From the NCBI GenBank assembly GCA_051294375.1, contig CM119266.1, positions 473,132-537,131 of the forward strand: DNA of 64,000 nucleotides, given 5' to 3'. Both the position numbers and the translations under genes were made by a program. Positions 21,581 through 33,600 of the stretch are shown in pieces. How positions within the stretch are numbered: position 1 is the first letter of the stretch; every line of letters begins with the position of its first letter. A model generated the notes under the pieces. The model was given only the letters and a program-made list of their open reading frames with translations, was not told where the DNA came from and ran no database searches. Source of the DNA: Paraspadella gotoi (taxonomy: Eukaryota > Chaetognatha).

Positions 21581-22112
21581 TCGGATCTGCCCACGATTTT
21601 AGCGGTAAGTAATTAATTAATTAATACAAACTATATAAACTAAAATAATAATATAATTAATAAATTAATTGATTGATTGATTAAATAATTAATTATTTAT
21701 AAATAAATTGATTATTAAATAATTAATTAATGGATAACTAAAAAAAATGATTGATTGAATAATTGATTGATTGATTGATTGATTAATTATTTATTAATTA
21801 ATTGACTAATTGATTATTTAACTGATTAATTATTTGATTAATTAATACATCTTGCATTTACATTTAATATAAAATTAAAAAGAAGCATAATCAATTAGTG
21901 AAACAGGTTTTTTGTTTTTCCATTTAAACTCATTTCCACTTGGACGATTCCATCGAAACTTGATTACCTGCTCAATCACACACTTCCCCACCCACACACA
22001 AAATTTCATTCCATTCCATCCATCCAATCACGAGCAATCAAAAATTTTTTTGCTAAGGTGGGACGGACAGACAGACAGACAGACGGACGGACGGACGGAC
22101 AGACGGACGGCT
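21581..22112 (+). mobile_element. Partial Helitron/Helentron-like element, related to 7428-8120
   Basis: It shares the start TCGGATCTGCCCACGAT, the TTAA-rich zone, the CCATTTAAACTCATTT and GATTCCATCGAAACTTGAT segments, and the (GACG/GACA)n tract with 7428-7980. The right end diverges after the microsatellite and the terminal hairpin is absent. Confidence 0.5.
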
Positions 22113-22422
22113 CTTTTTGGCCTTCTCTATCATCGATGCCCCCTTGCCGTATGACGGAGCAGCGAATCTCTCTCGCTCTCTCTCTGGATGACTTAGAGTC
22201 AGACTTAGAGCCTATTTTGGCACTTTTTTTCAAAGAAGCCTCCTTGCTGCGGCTCCTGAAGCAGCGGACTCAAACACACGCACAAAAATTGTATCTTTTG
22301 CTACTTCCATCGTCGTTTTATGCCTCAAAATGTCAAATGATGTCACTAATGCAAAATTTAAAAAATGACCCTTAAATATTTACTCACCTTTTATGATAAG
22401 ATTTTGTCCTCAATTTTCTGTG

Positions 22423-22494
22423 TCCTCGGTAGTATAGTGGTGAGTATCCTCGCCTGTCACGCGAGAGACCGGGGTTCGATTCCCCGCCGGGGAG
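22423..22494 (+). tRNA. tRNA-Asp (GTC)
   Basis: Complete cloverleaf: acceptor TCCTCGG/CCGGGGA, D arm, anticodon loop CTGTCAC with GTC at 22456-22458, T arm ending CCCCG, discriminator G. The sequence is close to the usual animal tRNA-Asp. It lies 68 bases upstream of tRNA-Ser on the same strand, within what is probably an intron of the STELLO-like gene. Confidence 0.95.
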
Positions 22495-22562
22495 TTTATT
22501 TTATTTCGGCGTTTTCTTTGGAAAAATATTTTTGGCTGCTTTTTCGACTATGTATGACACAA

Positions 22563-22644
22563 GCAGTTGTGGCCGAGTGGTTAAGGCGACTGACTAGAAA
22601 TCAGTTACGGTCTCCGTGCACAGGTTCGAATCCTGTCAACTGCG
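22563..22644 (+). tRNA. tRNA-Ser (AGA)
   Basis: Class II tRNA of 82 bases with a long variable arm: acceptor GCAGTTG/CAACTGC, anticodon stem ACTGA/TCAGT enclosing CTAGAAA (AGA at 22596-22598), T arm ACAGG/CCTGT. No intron. A T-rich run at about 22652 can serve as the polymerase III terminator. Confidence 0.95.
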
Positions 22645-22764
22645 AAAATTATTTTTTTCTGTATCGCTATCGTCAACAATGTTTTAAAAAATTGTATAAT
22701 TTGTTTTCACTTGGCTCAATTTATTTTTAATCCGTGAGTGAAAAACTGTATTAATATAGTTTTA

Positions 22765-22906
22765 AGCTTGCAGGGACCTGCTATGTCATTATCTTGTAAG
22801 AGTGATGGAGGCCTTAAACCACCAAAGCCTGTCCAAAGTCAAGGGCAAGATAGCTTATTTATTAAATGAATGGATAATTTTTATATTGGTTGTACCAATT
22901 TCATAA
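22765..22906 (+). repeat. Dispersed ~140-bp repeat, copy B
   Basis: Almost identical to 6869-7010 over the full length, including the GCAGGgaCCTGC palindrome and the ending TTGGTTGTACCAATTTCATAA. High identity suggests recent spread. Confidence 0.8.
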
Positions 22907-23027
22907 TTTATAGAGTTTATACCTATACGACAAAAAAATAAATAAAAAAAAAAACCACCTATGGTCCTATAGTATACAAAACAAACTATGAAAAGCATTC
23001 ATCTTAACTCGGATCGTTCATATTCAG

Positions 23028-24506
23028 TCCGGCGCCATGGTGGAGCACCTCGCACGCAACTACATGCGCAAGAAAGAAGACGGGGACTTTCTGGAGACGT
23101 TCGAGTCGCTCTGGATCGATCTCTATGAACGAAACTACTTGGAGCTCAACGACGTCATCAACATCCAACATTGGATCGAGTCTCTCCTCTCTGTCGGGTA
23201 TAAATTTCCCGGCAGACATGTCGGCAACCTCTGCGCCCAACGTGACGCCGAAGAGAAGAACCGGATCAGGTCGGCCGGAAAGTCGTTGAAGCGATTGAGC
23301 GTGGCGATGGCGGCGCGGAAATCAAAAGCCTCTTGCGCCGGAAAAGCCGTTTTCGCCTCGGCCGATTTGAGTCCGGCGACCAAAGTCCATCTAGCGGCGT
23401 CTCTCTCGGCGATCGGACAAGAAACCCTCTTTATCGGCACCGGAGGAAAACCCAAGATCTTGTCCGACGGAAAAAAATTGAGCGGCGTTTCGATTTTGCC
23501 TGAGGTGGCTCCGGTGTTGGCGTCCTACCTTCGTCCGAGCGACAAGCAGCCGACCGGCGTCGCCTCGTCTCTCTACGACTTCTACAAGAACGACGTCCGC
23601 ATGAAGAAAGTCGACGCTTTCGTCTGCTCGCTTCCGGCATCCACTTGCGCCTGGTGGACAGGGTTCGAGAAAGCCACCGTCTTTCTCCCCGCCCACCGCT
23701 ATAACCTGGGTCGGTGCTCAGCGGATGAGTGGCGCTCCCTCGATGATCAGTTGAACTCTTGGGCAAAAAAATCGCGCAATTTCATCGGCGTCACGAATCG
23801 ATACGATCTCGAGTATCTTCGCTACTACACGGGGATGAAAACGACGCTCATTCCTTACGCCACAGAATATTTCTCGGAAAAAGGAAAGGAAGGCGGGGAC
23901 AAGGACTCCGTCTTGATCGTCGCGTCCAACGTGGAGAGTTCTTTCGTCGTCAAGACGCAGAATTCTTTGAAACCCAACGTAAAAACTCGTCTCGTTCCGA
24001 CGGCCAAGTTTGAACTGTGGGACGTGGCGCGACATCGAGCCGCCGTTGTTTTTCCCGATTCCATCTTCGATCTTAGCGTAGTCGAACTTTACTCTGTCGC
24101 CGTCCCGCTCTTCCTTCCCTCGCCCAAGTTTTTCCTCACTCAACGCGACGACGTCGGCGGCGGCGTCGGGTTCGGCCGCGGCAGGACCGCCATCTTGGCG
24201 TCGAAATGTCCCAATGGCACTCGACTGGAGGCGTCGACGCGTCCGGGGATCGAGGACGGATTCAGCGAGCATCCTTACAGTCCGAATTTGAGTCTTGAGG
24301 AAGACGCTGAGGCGGAGATGTACTGGTTGCAGTTCGCCGACTGGTACGAGATGCCGCACGTCGGGTTGTTCGATGACTTCGTCCACTTGAAGAAGCTGCT
24401 GCACGCCGCGCGATTGGATGAGACGCGGGAAAAGGCGATGAAGGAGGAGCTGGCGGTGGTGGAGACGAGAGTCAAGGGGGAGATGTGTAGATTCGAAAGA
24501 GGGTGA
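23028..24506 (+). CDS. STELLO-like putative glycosyltransferase, 3' exon
   Basis: One long open exon follows an acceptor at 23027 (TTCATATTCAG) and ends at TGA. The frame is open upstream of the first ATG (23037), with SGAMVEHL across it, so that ATG is internal. LWIDLYERNYLELNDV and WIESLLSVGYKFPG resemble the region after the glycosyltransferase core of DUF288 proteins. Further on are TTLIPYATEYF, SVVELYSVAVPLFLPS (close to an ELYSMGIPLFVPS-type motif of uncharacterised metazoan and algal proteins) and PYSPNLSLEEDAEAEMYWLQ. Orientation and spacing make it the last exon of the gene beginning at 8698, but the linking exon is missing. It converges on ALT, whose stop is about 1.06 kb away. If it is not the same gene, it is an unnamed protein of 489 or more residues. 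Confidence 0.7.
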   Translation, partial: SGAMVEHLARNYMRKKEDGDFLETFESLWIDLYERNYLELNDVINIQHWIESLLSVGYKFPGRHVGNLCAQRDAEEKNRIRSAGKSLKRLSVAMAARKSKASCAGKAVFASADLSPATKVHLAASLSAIGQETLFIGTGGKPKILSDGKKLSGVSILPEVAPVLASYLRPSDKQPTGVASSLYDFYKNDVRMKKVDAFVCSLPASTCAWWTGFEKATVFLPAHRYNLGRCSADEWRSLDDQLNSWAKKSRNFIGVTNRYDLEYLRYYTGMKTTLIPYATEYFSEKGKEGGDKDSVLIVASNVESSFVVKTQNSLKPNVKTRLVPTAKFELWDVARHRAAVVFPDSIFDLSVVELYSVAVPLFLPSPKFFLTQRDDVGGGVGFGRGRTAILASKCPNGTRLEASTRPGIEDGFSEHPYSPNLSLEEDAEAEMYWLQFADWYEMPHVGLFDDFVHLKKLLHAARLDETREKAMKEELAVVETRVKGEMCRFERG

Positions 24507-25566
24507 AGGTGTGGGGGTGAAGTCGTGAAAAGGGGGAGAGGAGAGGGATGTGAAGTGAAGAAGTAAGTCAAGAAGAAAGAAGAGACTTGTCAACTTGTGG
24601 TGGCTTTAAACAAAAGGTGAAGGATTGGGAATCTGAAACTATTAAAGTTTAAAAACGGAGACGTGTATAAAATAAAATTATCCTTTTCCTCCTTTCTTGG
24701 TAGTGACTGTTCACAAATTAAAATTTGTTGTGTCAATTTTCTTTTTACCTCTTGTGTTATGAAACGATCAATCGTATATATTTTCGCAGTAACGTCGAAT
24801 CTGGATCTGATATTATCTAATATTTATAAATATAACAAAGTATTACTGTGTCGATACCAAGCGTCAAGCGATGACACAGGAATAATCTCATATTTCATAA
24901 TCTCTAGTCCATTTTAACGGGCCAATTATTTGTAATTGACATTGTAGTTTGTGCCGGACCTTTTTTAGCTCATATATGTACTTAATAATTATAATTTATC
25001 ATTCATGAACAATTGCGAAATCTCGAACTCAAAGCGCTTTGCATTAAAAAATCTCTAACAAAAAATAAAGAGATATATTTTTTTTATTTTCGGTTTTCAA
25101 GTGTCATTCATTGAACAAATACATTTTATAGGCAGAACGTACACCGACAACACCGGACTACAAAAAAAAAATAATGACGATATAGCTAGCTTATACTAAG
25201 CACCGATTATATTTCACAACTCGGAGCCAATGTACTGACCATTACTGGAAACTCCATCCGATTATTGAATTACTGTTGAGATAGACTTTTGTCTTCCCGC
25301 TTCTTAGCCAAGCTTTTACTTTTTCCAAAACTAAGAAAGCTTTTAATAAGCTTTTAATAAGCTTTTACTTTCCAAAATAAGAAATCTCCCGTCGCTAGAT
25401 GGGGAGATATTTTTTTTCTTTAGCACAAATACTTTTGTGTTTGCTTTTAGTTAATCATTTCGGTTTATGATGTCAGAGAACAGAAATCCAAAAAGAAATT
25501 TTTTTTCTCATTTTCGGACGTTCCCCCCCCAAAAAAAAACGGGTGGGGGGGGGAGTCCATCGTCGC
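24507..25566. terminator. Region between converging genes with hairpin and poly-T
   Basis: About 1.06 kb between two stop codons, so it holds two 3' untranslated regions. At about 25382-25415 a stem ATCTCCC..GGGAGAT is followed by a run of T. Three TAAGCTTTT units precede it near 25335-25370. The hairpin may simply be a small repeat; an RNA polymerase II end signal cannot be read from it. Confidence 0.3.
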
Positions 25567-25920
25567 TCAAGAATATTTTTCGACGAATTTGAGATGAAAT
25601 TCCTTGAAGGCTTCCATGTTTCGTTGGATGTCTTCGAAGGGCGGAAGGATCGTCATCCGAAAATGGTAAGTGCCCGGCTTTTGCCCGAAACCCGACCCGG
25701 GCACCACGCACAACCCGATCTCCTCGAGGATGCGGAAGCAGTAGAAGGAGTCGGGAGTGTGCCCGGCCTCCTGTTCGAGGGAGGGGGGATTGTTAGAGCG
25801 ACGGGGGGTTGGATCTTCGGGGTTGGGGCTTTGCTTTTCTTTTACTATTTGTCGCGATATCTGTGTCTAAAATGTTTTCTATCTCTATCTCTCTCTCTTC
25901 CTCTGCATTTTTTTCTCTCT

Positions 25921-26005
<85 letters not shown>

Positions 26006-27376
26006 TCCAACTTCCTCTCTCTCCGTATCTCTCTCTCTTTTCTCTCTCTCGAGTAGCACTAACTTTATTTAACACCACTCTGCGTGATAGGCTTGAATAA
26101 TAATATCTCACTGTTCACCACCCCACTCCAGCACCCCACTCCACCACCCCACTTTAGCACCCACCTCCGCCGCCTTGATGGCCTTGGGCGGCAACTTCAC
26201 TCGGGGAAAGGCGTACATGGCGCCCATGACTTCGTTACAGGAAATTCCGGGGATGGAGTTGAAGGTGTCGGCGACGAGCTTGGCCTTCGCCCGGAGCTTA
26301 TCTAGGGTCTCCGTTTTCTCCTGGAATTTAAAAAATAGTAAAATTAGTTAAAAGTAATAAAAAAGTCACTTAAACAAAGGCTGACCTTTGTCAGGCTATG
26401 TTGGGTTAGATTTAGACTTATTTAGGGGTCTTAACCGATTAACATATAACCGTTAATCACCGATTAAAAATAATTTTTAACCGATCGGTTAATTTGGTAA
26501 AATTAACCTGTTAATTTTAAAATTTACTAATTTAAATTTTTATTAGTTTTAAGATATTATGGTTTTCCTTTGCAAGGCTGTCAACTATTTATCAAAACTT
26601 TTCCCCTATTTTAGATTATATATGTTTTAATAAATTAAAAGTGAAATTTATTTTAATTAAAAAAAAAACACGTTTCGGTGATGTTGTTAGCCTTTTTCAG
26701 TGCAAATTTGGTTAGTGAAATTTCACAATATATGATAATGAGAAAGAGAGAGAGCTCTTTTCGGATGACGATCCTTCCGCCCTTCGAAGACATCCAACGA
26801 AACATGGAAGCCTTCAAGGAATTTCATCTTTGCAAATAAAGACAAAATATTTGGTAACTTGTTCAAAAAACTGCACATAAAACCTCATAAGAAATTATTT
26901 CTCTTAAGTTCTAACCTATTAGTTGTTACGCTTTTTGTTTTATTACGTCTTTTCTCGACAGGGGAAATCTTTACTGTTCTATTTTGTTTCGGTGAACGTC
27001 CAAGACTTTCTACAATTAACTCGCTAGCGAATTTTGCGACGAAAAAACCCTTCAACTACAACAACAACAACAACAACTTCGACTCGACCTTAATAAAGAG
27101 CGGATACGAAGGATCTTTGTCCTTGGGTTCGTTGCACACCAAGGACATGGCGCACTGACCCATCGCCGGTGAACAGAGCTTGGTCGAAATGAGCTTGTTC
27201 ATCTGACCGACTACGTAAGGATCGAAATTGACCACCTCCATGAAGCCACCGCGGAATCCGCACCTGAGAAAGTTAAGGGTGGTAAAGGTAAGGAGTATTC
27301 AATTTAAATTCTTTTAATTAGTTCAATTTCATGTTTCTATTCTTTTCGTCTCTTTTCTTGTCTTCCTTTCTTTATA

Positions 27377-27433
<57 letters not shown>

Positions 27434-29986
27434 CACCTCCTCCTCTCCCTCTTTATCTCCTACTCACTCTCCATGCCATCCCTTTGACATGGAATGGAAG
27501 GAGGCCAATTCCATTTGCTTGAACTCTGGCCCCATCGTCATTAGGACTTTCTTGAAGGAATGAAACTTGGAGCAAGATCCGTAGACGTTGGCCTGATAGA
27601 CTTCGTCGGCGAGAATGATGAGACGGTTCTCTTTGGCGAAGCGGATAATGGCTTCGATGTTGTCGCGGGTCAACACCTTCGCATTGGGGGGGGGGGAGGT
27701 GAAAGGAGGGTAGTGGGTTGGGCGCGTTGTTGTAGTGGTGGTGGTTGTGGTCGGTTGTGGGCACTCTTGCATACAGTGCAGACCAGAATCATTTCTCAAG
27801 TTGTGGTTGGTTGTGGGCACTCGCATACAGTCAAGACCAGAATCATTTCCCAAGTTGTGGTCGGTTGTTGGCACTCTCGCATACAGTCAAGACCAGAATC
27901 TTTTCTCAAGCTATTCTGCTTGTCTTTCCACGACATTTTGTCGATTTTTGTCTATTACCTTCAATTTGTTCCTCTTTGCCAGATGTGTCCATTTGTCTTT
28001 TTGACTTATTTTTGTCCATGTTTGTCTTTTTTATCCATTCAAGTCGATTTCTCCCCATTCCCCCATTTTAATCCATCCACCCCCACTTAACATTGTCAAC
28101 AACAGTCAACAACAGTCAACAACTACACCTGTCCAGTTGGGTTTCCGGGATTGATGACGCAGATGACTCTGGGTTGACTGACTTCCTTCGCCTCGTCCAA
28201 TGCGCGGGAAAGTTCGTCGATGTCGAGGGACCAACCTTTGTCTTCGTTGAGGTAGTAACCGATCTATTGGGGGAGGGGAGGGCGGGACGGGGAAAGGGGG
28301 AAGACGATGCTTTTCTTAAAATTTCATTTTCACAATCAGAAATTGGTAATATATAACACACATATAAATTAGTAAAATAATCCGCCAAAAAAATTTACAT
28401 TTTTGGATACAAAAGAGACGAAAGAGAGCCTCTGTTACGACTTCGAGTAGTAACAGTTTTAGTTTGTAAATTTATATACAGTTAGGGTAAGTTAATGTTA
28501 AGGTCGACGATAACGACCTGATGCGCCCCGAACTCGGAGAGAGTCGCCGAATAGAGAGGATATTGCGGGATGGGAATCATGACGCCCACGGGTTCTGACG
28601 TCTCCGCCGGGTGGACGATCAACTTGAGAATGTTGCGTATTCCGTCGGAAGCGCCTTAAGTTTAATAAATAAATCAATCAATAAATCAACCAATCAATAA
28701 ATTAATCAATCAAATAAAATCAATCATATAAACAGCTATTCCAGCAAGTTTAAAAATTCTTTCAACTATCAATTAATTAATCATTAATCAATGATTTAAT
28801 AAACGTTCAATCAATCAATAACCAGTGGTAAGGTAAACGTTATTGTAGTCCGCCGCGACTCCGTCTCTGCATTGAATGTAATCGGCGATGTCTCGTCTCA
28901 CTAATTCGATCCCAGGACTCGCTGTCAATGAAAGGCGGGAAGGGAAGAGAGAGGGGTCAGTCAGTAAAGGGCGTCGACGGTTTTAAATCAGCAACATCAG
29001 CTCGTGCATCAGGGATAACAAATTTCCTTCTTTTAAATACTAAAGAGCGTGTTACTGTTAGTCGTGACTAGTGGCTAAGCCAACTCTTATTATTATTATT
29101 ATTATTATTACTTTTATTATTACGAATATCAAAAAAATTACAGAATTTTATAGTCTACCCTACATGCCATCAGTGTGATCTTTGCCAGAATTGGTTGAGA
29201 TAATCTGTCATTCTTAGTAAATTTGTTTATTTAATTTCTGTACTCCTTTATTATTTGAATTCTTAAAGAAAAAGGAATTATGTTAAAAGCTATTTTGATT
29301 ATTAAAATATTATTTTGTAAGTCAGTTCCTCAGTTTTGCATACTTTTAGAATTCTATGTCCTTACTCCTTAATCAAGAGCTAAAGCCGCGAAGAAATTGA
29401 GCGTCTGCACCAACAAAGGATTAGTCTCGCGGTGCAGACGAACTATTGGCACGAATATTATTCGTCTCGAAAAACTTAATTTCAGGTTTTCTTCTCTTCG
29501 ATTTCGAACGTAAACCTGGTTCCTCAATGAACTACCTCGAACGAACGATCGCAAAATAAAAAAAATAGAAAAATAATATTTAAAAGAAAATCGATAATTT
29601 TATTTTCATAAAAATGAGTCGAGAAGAGAAAGAGCCTTCAAAAGAAGAAGCAGTGGACGATCCCATCGAACTCTCGGCCACGATTATCCACGGATTTCGT
29701 TATCCATTTTTCAACGCGCTTAACGAAAAGAATTTCGACGAGTTTAGAGAAAAGGTTAGTTGATATCTTTAATTTACCAGTTTCATATCATTTAGAATTT
29801 ATTTATATATTTATTTACATTGTTATGATTCTTTCTTTTCGTTGTGTTTGTAATTAGGAAAAAACAGTTTTTAAGGTCAACAACGATTTATTATTGGATA
29901 TAGATCGACAAGTTTCAACTCTTTATTAAGAGTTCTTTCAGCGATTTTTAATAATCAACAATTTCTCTCTCTTTAACATTAGCTTT

Positions 29987-30020
<34 letters not shown>

Positions 30021-30578
30021 ATCATACCCCAGCCTACTACAATACACTTCCAGTCTATGACAAGCCAATGACCCGATCACATCGCTCACGTCCTACATTT
30101 GCCAGCCGGGGGGGGGGCAGCTCTTTTTGAGCTCTTTTCTTTATCTTACTTTCACTAACACCTTCATTATCTATCCCTTACAACTTATTTTCCTTTCACA
30201 TTTCATTCTTAATAGTTAACTAAATTATTAATTTCTTTTGTTATTACTAGTTTAGTATTAAGTTTTCAATTTATTATTCTGTTGTACATTGCTAAATGTA
30301 ATTATTTCTCTTTCTGCCTCTGTTGCTTCTCTCTCTCTCTCTCTCTCAATTTTTTCACAACTTTCAAGTTTCAACCAATCTTTATGAAATTGGTACAGAC
30401 CAATATAAAAATTATCCATTCATTTAATAATAAGCTTATCTTGCCCCTGACTTTGGACAGGCTTTGGTGGTTAAGGCCTCCATCACTCTTACAAGATAAT
30501 CTTCCCTGTCCTTACCTTCACCTGGTCCTCGACATCTGACCACTGTCCTTTCTAAATTCTTTGTTGGAATGCTCCCTC

Positions 30579-30609
<31 letters not shown>

Positions 30610-33600
30610 AAAGCTAATGTTAAGGAGAGAAAATTGTTGATTATTAAAAATCGCTGAAGAAGACTCTTCAAATAAAGAGTTGAAACTTGTCCGACTTATA
30701 TCCAATAATAAATCTTTGTTGACCTTAAAAACTGTTTTTCCTAAAATATATTTATTTATACATCTGTATATTTATTTATTTCAGTTGAAGTTTCAAGATG
30801 GAGATATCATTCTCGTCTCCTACCCTAAGAGCGGAAACCATTGGATGTATGGATATTTAGGGATGATGAAGAAGCGTTCTCAAGAAATCGTCAGAGTGAG
30901 AGAGAGAGAGAGAGCGAGAGAGAGAGAGATATGATACCTTTCAAAATGACTTTTACAGGTGAAAGGCGGCCTAATTGAGTCATTTTGCGATGTGCAAAGA
31001 ATCGAATCGTGTCCAGAACCGAGAATATTTTTCACTCACATTCCCTACCATCATTTGCCTCAGGAAATATTGGAAAACAAGAAAATTAAAATATTTTTGT
31101 TAATAAGGTAATACCTATATAATAATAATAATAATAATACTTCATGAAATTGGTACAACCAATATAAAAATTATCCATTCATTTAATAAATAAGCTATCT
31201 TGCCCCTGACTTTTATAATTACTCTTAAATACCCATTGATTTTCAGAAACCCTAAAGACACGGTCGTATCCTATTATCATCATTATTTGAAAATACCGGT
31301 GCTTAACAAAATATTTACGGGTGAAGCGGATATTCATACCATAATAATAATAATAATAATAATGACAATAAAGGAAGCAAATCATTTTCCGAAAATTTCT
31401 CCCAGGTCCTTTTTCGACTTTCGTCAGTCGATGGATGGAAGGGGAAATCGACTACCAATCATGGTATTATTTATCTATCTATATATATTTATATATATAT
31501 TAATATTTTTTTGTTTTGGTTTATGTACTTAGGTTCGACTACTACCGACCATATTACGAAAATATGGTCGGACGTGAAAACGTCCGCTTAATTCAATACG
31601 AAAAAATGAAGTCGGAATTTTTGCCGAATTTGCGGAAAATCGCTGATTTCTTGAAAATGGATTTTACCGACGAATATTTGAGGTAAAAACGCTTACTATT
31701 TAAAAATTAACACATTCTGATTCGGATTATTGGGTTAAACGACATTTTCTTGGGCACAGGAGACTTACACTATGGCAAAGAAAAAAAAGAGGGGAAATCT
31801 AATAAACCTAAAGTTGATATAATCATTATTCCCCAAAAAATTTCTTTAAAAAAATACTATAAAATTCCAAATAAAGTTACGAAACTTTGAATCATTGTAC
31901 AGCTCAAAAATTTCTAATAACTCAAAAAATATCATAACTTCCCCCTTCCCCCCCCCCTCTCCCCAACCCTAAATATAGATTGATCGAGGAAAAGACGAGC
32001 ATCTCGCGGATGACAGAGTGGGCGACATCTGCGGAGGCGGTGACGGGCTTCAAGCCGATGCACATCTTTTATAGAAAGGGCGTCGTGGGTGATTGGAAAT
32101 CGGTGATGGACGAGGAAACGGCCAAGAAGATCGACGACAAGTTTGAGAAGTTGAAGCCCATCCTTCAAGGGTGGGAGGATTTCCAATCATAGAAATTGCG
32201 GCGCTCAAGGAATTGTGTCGGAAAAATATTTGGTCTTCGTCGTTAGTTCTTTTTATGATAATCTTGAGAAACGGAACTTTTTTTTATAATTTTTATTATT
32301 CGTTTGTGAATAATGACGACTCAAACAGTAATCTTATTTCGAATTAGGAAGATGAGACCCAAATTAGTTAATGGATTTAATTCGTTTGAAATAAATTATC
32401 GACCGACTGACTTTTTTTTCAAGTACTATAACGACTGAAATAGGTTCGTCTGCTCAAGTTTTATCTCCGTCTCGACGCTGCGTGCGTTCGGTGCAACCGA
32501 ACTGTTGCGAGTGGAACTTCAGATTTCCTTCTTTCAGTTTTCGGCTTTGATAAGAAAACATTATTCGGAAGCCAAGAAACTCTTAGTTCCTATTTACCGA
32601 TTAGTTTTTTTAAAAGAATGAGCCAAGGAGAAACATGCGCAGAGGGAACGGTGGACGATCCTATCGACCTTCCCAAATCATGCATCCACGGAGTTCGTTA
32701 CCCCAATTTCGAAGCCCTTACTCAAGAAAATTTTGATAAATTCTGTCGAGAGGTAAGTTCACTTTTTTGACTCTGACGATCAAAATTTTTTGGGGAAAAA
32801 AAAGGGGATCGCTGATGATTTTAATCCTTTTTAAATAAATATTCCTTTTCGCAGGTTAAGTTTAAAGACAACGATATTGTGCTCATATCATATCCCAAGA
32901 CTGGAAACCATTGGGTTTACGGATATCTTGGGATGTTGAAAACTCGCTCAGAAGAACTAATCACGGTTTTATGCTTATATTATTTTGCAAACTATGACTA
33001 AAATTAACCATGTTTTTTTATTCTCAGGTGAAAGGCGGTCTCTTGGAAGTGTTCTGTGACGCAAAAAGGGTCGAAACTTGCCCTGAACCTCGGATTTTTT
33101 CAACCCATATTTTATACGATCATTTACCTCGAGAAATATTAGAAAATAGGAAAATTAAAATTTTTATCGTGATAAGGTATTCATTCATACGATTATGTTA
33201 AATTCATTAATATGTAGTCGGGCATTGCTTATGTTGATTCACAGAAATCCTAAAGATACGGCTGTATCAAGCTATCATTTTATCCCTAAACTTTATAAAA
33301 ATTATACAGGTATTGTTGCTCTACTTATGAAATCGAATTAGCTCCGTTAATTAATAATAATTTATTTTTAATATTATGATCTAGGTCCTTTTGACAAATT
33401 TATAAAGCGTTGGGTCAATGGAGAAATGAGCTACGGTTCATGGTAATCTATTTATTGTATTTGTTATCAAATAATGTTTTCCCAATGTTATTATTTTATT
33501 TATTTTATTTTTCATGTTGTACTTTAGGTTCGACTACTACCGACCATATTACGAAAGTTTGGTTGGAAGGGAAAATGTACATGTAATTCAGTTTGAGAAA

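Larger units (their letters stand above)
29858..30750. mobile_element. Fold-back element with hammerhead-like arms, in sulfotransferase intron
   Basis: Outer arms 29858-30020 and 30578-30750 are inverted copies, from AAAACAGTTTTTAAGGTC to GACCTTAAAAACTGTTTT. Each holds a hammerhead-like core facing outward: minus 29941-29907 and plus 30654-30691, with CTGAAAGA or CTGAAGA instead of CTGATGA, stem II AACTCTT/AAGAGTT, GAAAC and GTC. The middle shares blocks with 10107-10355 and is interrupted by dispersed-repeat copy C at 30382-30500. GA/CT runs and a poly-G run (about 30106) are present. Confidence 0.6.

Noticed and set aside
25900-26072. Long Ser/Leu or Arg/Glu reading frames over CT/GA runs (also near 10145, 13740, 15150, 36490, 45850, 57230)
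   Set aside because: They are translations of dinucleotide repeats inside introns or intergenic DNA and have no other coding signal.
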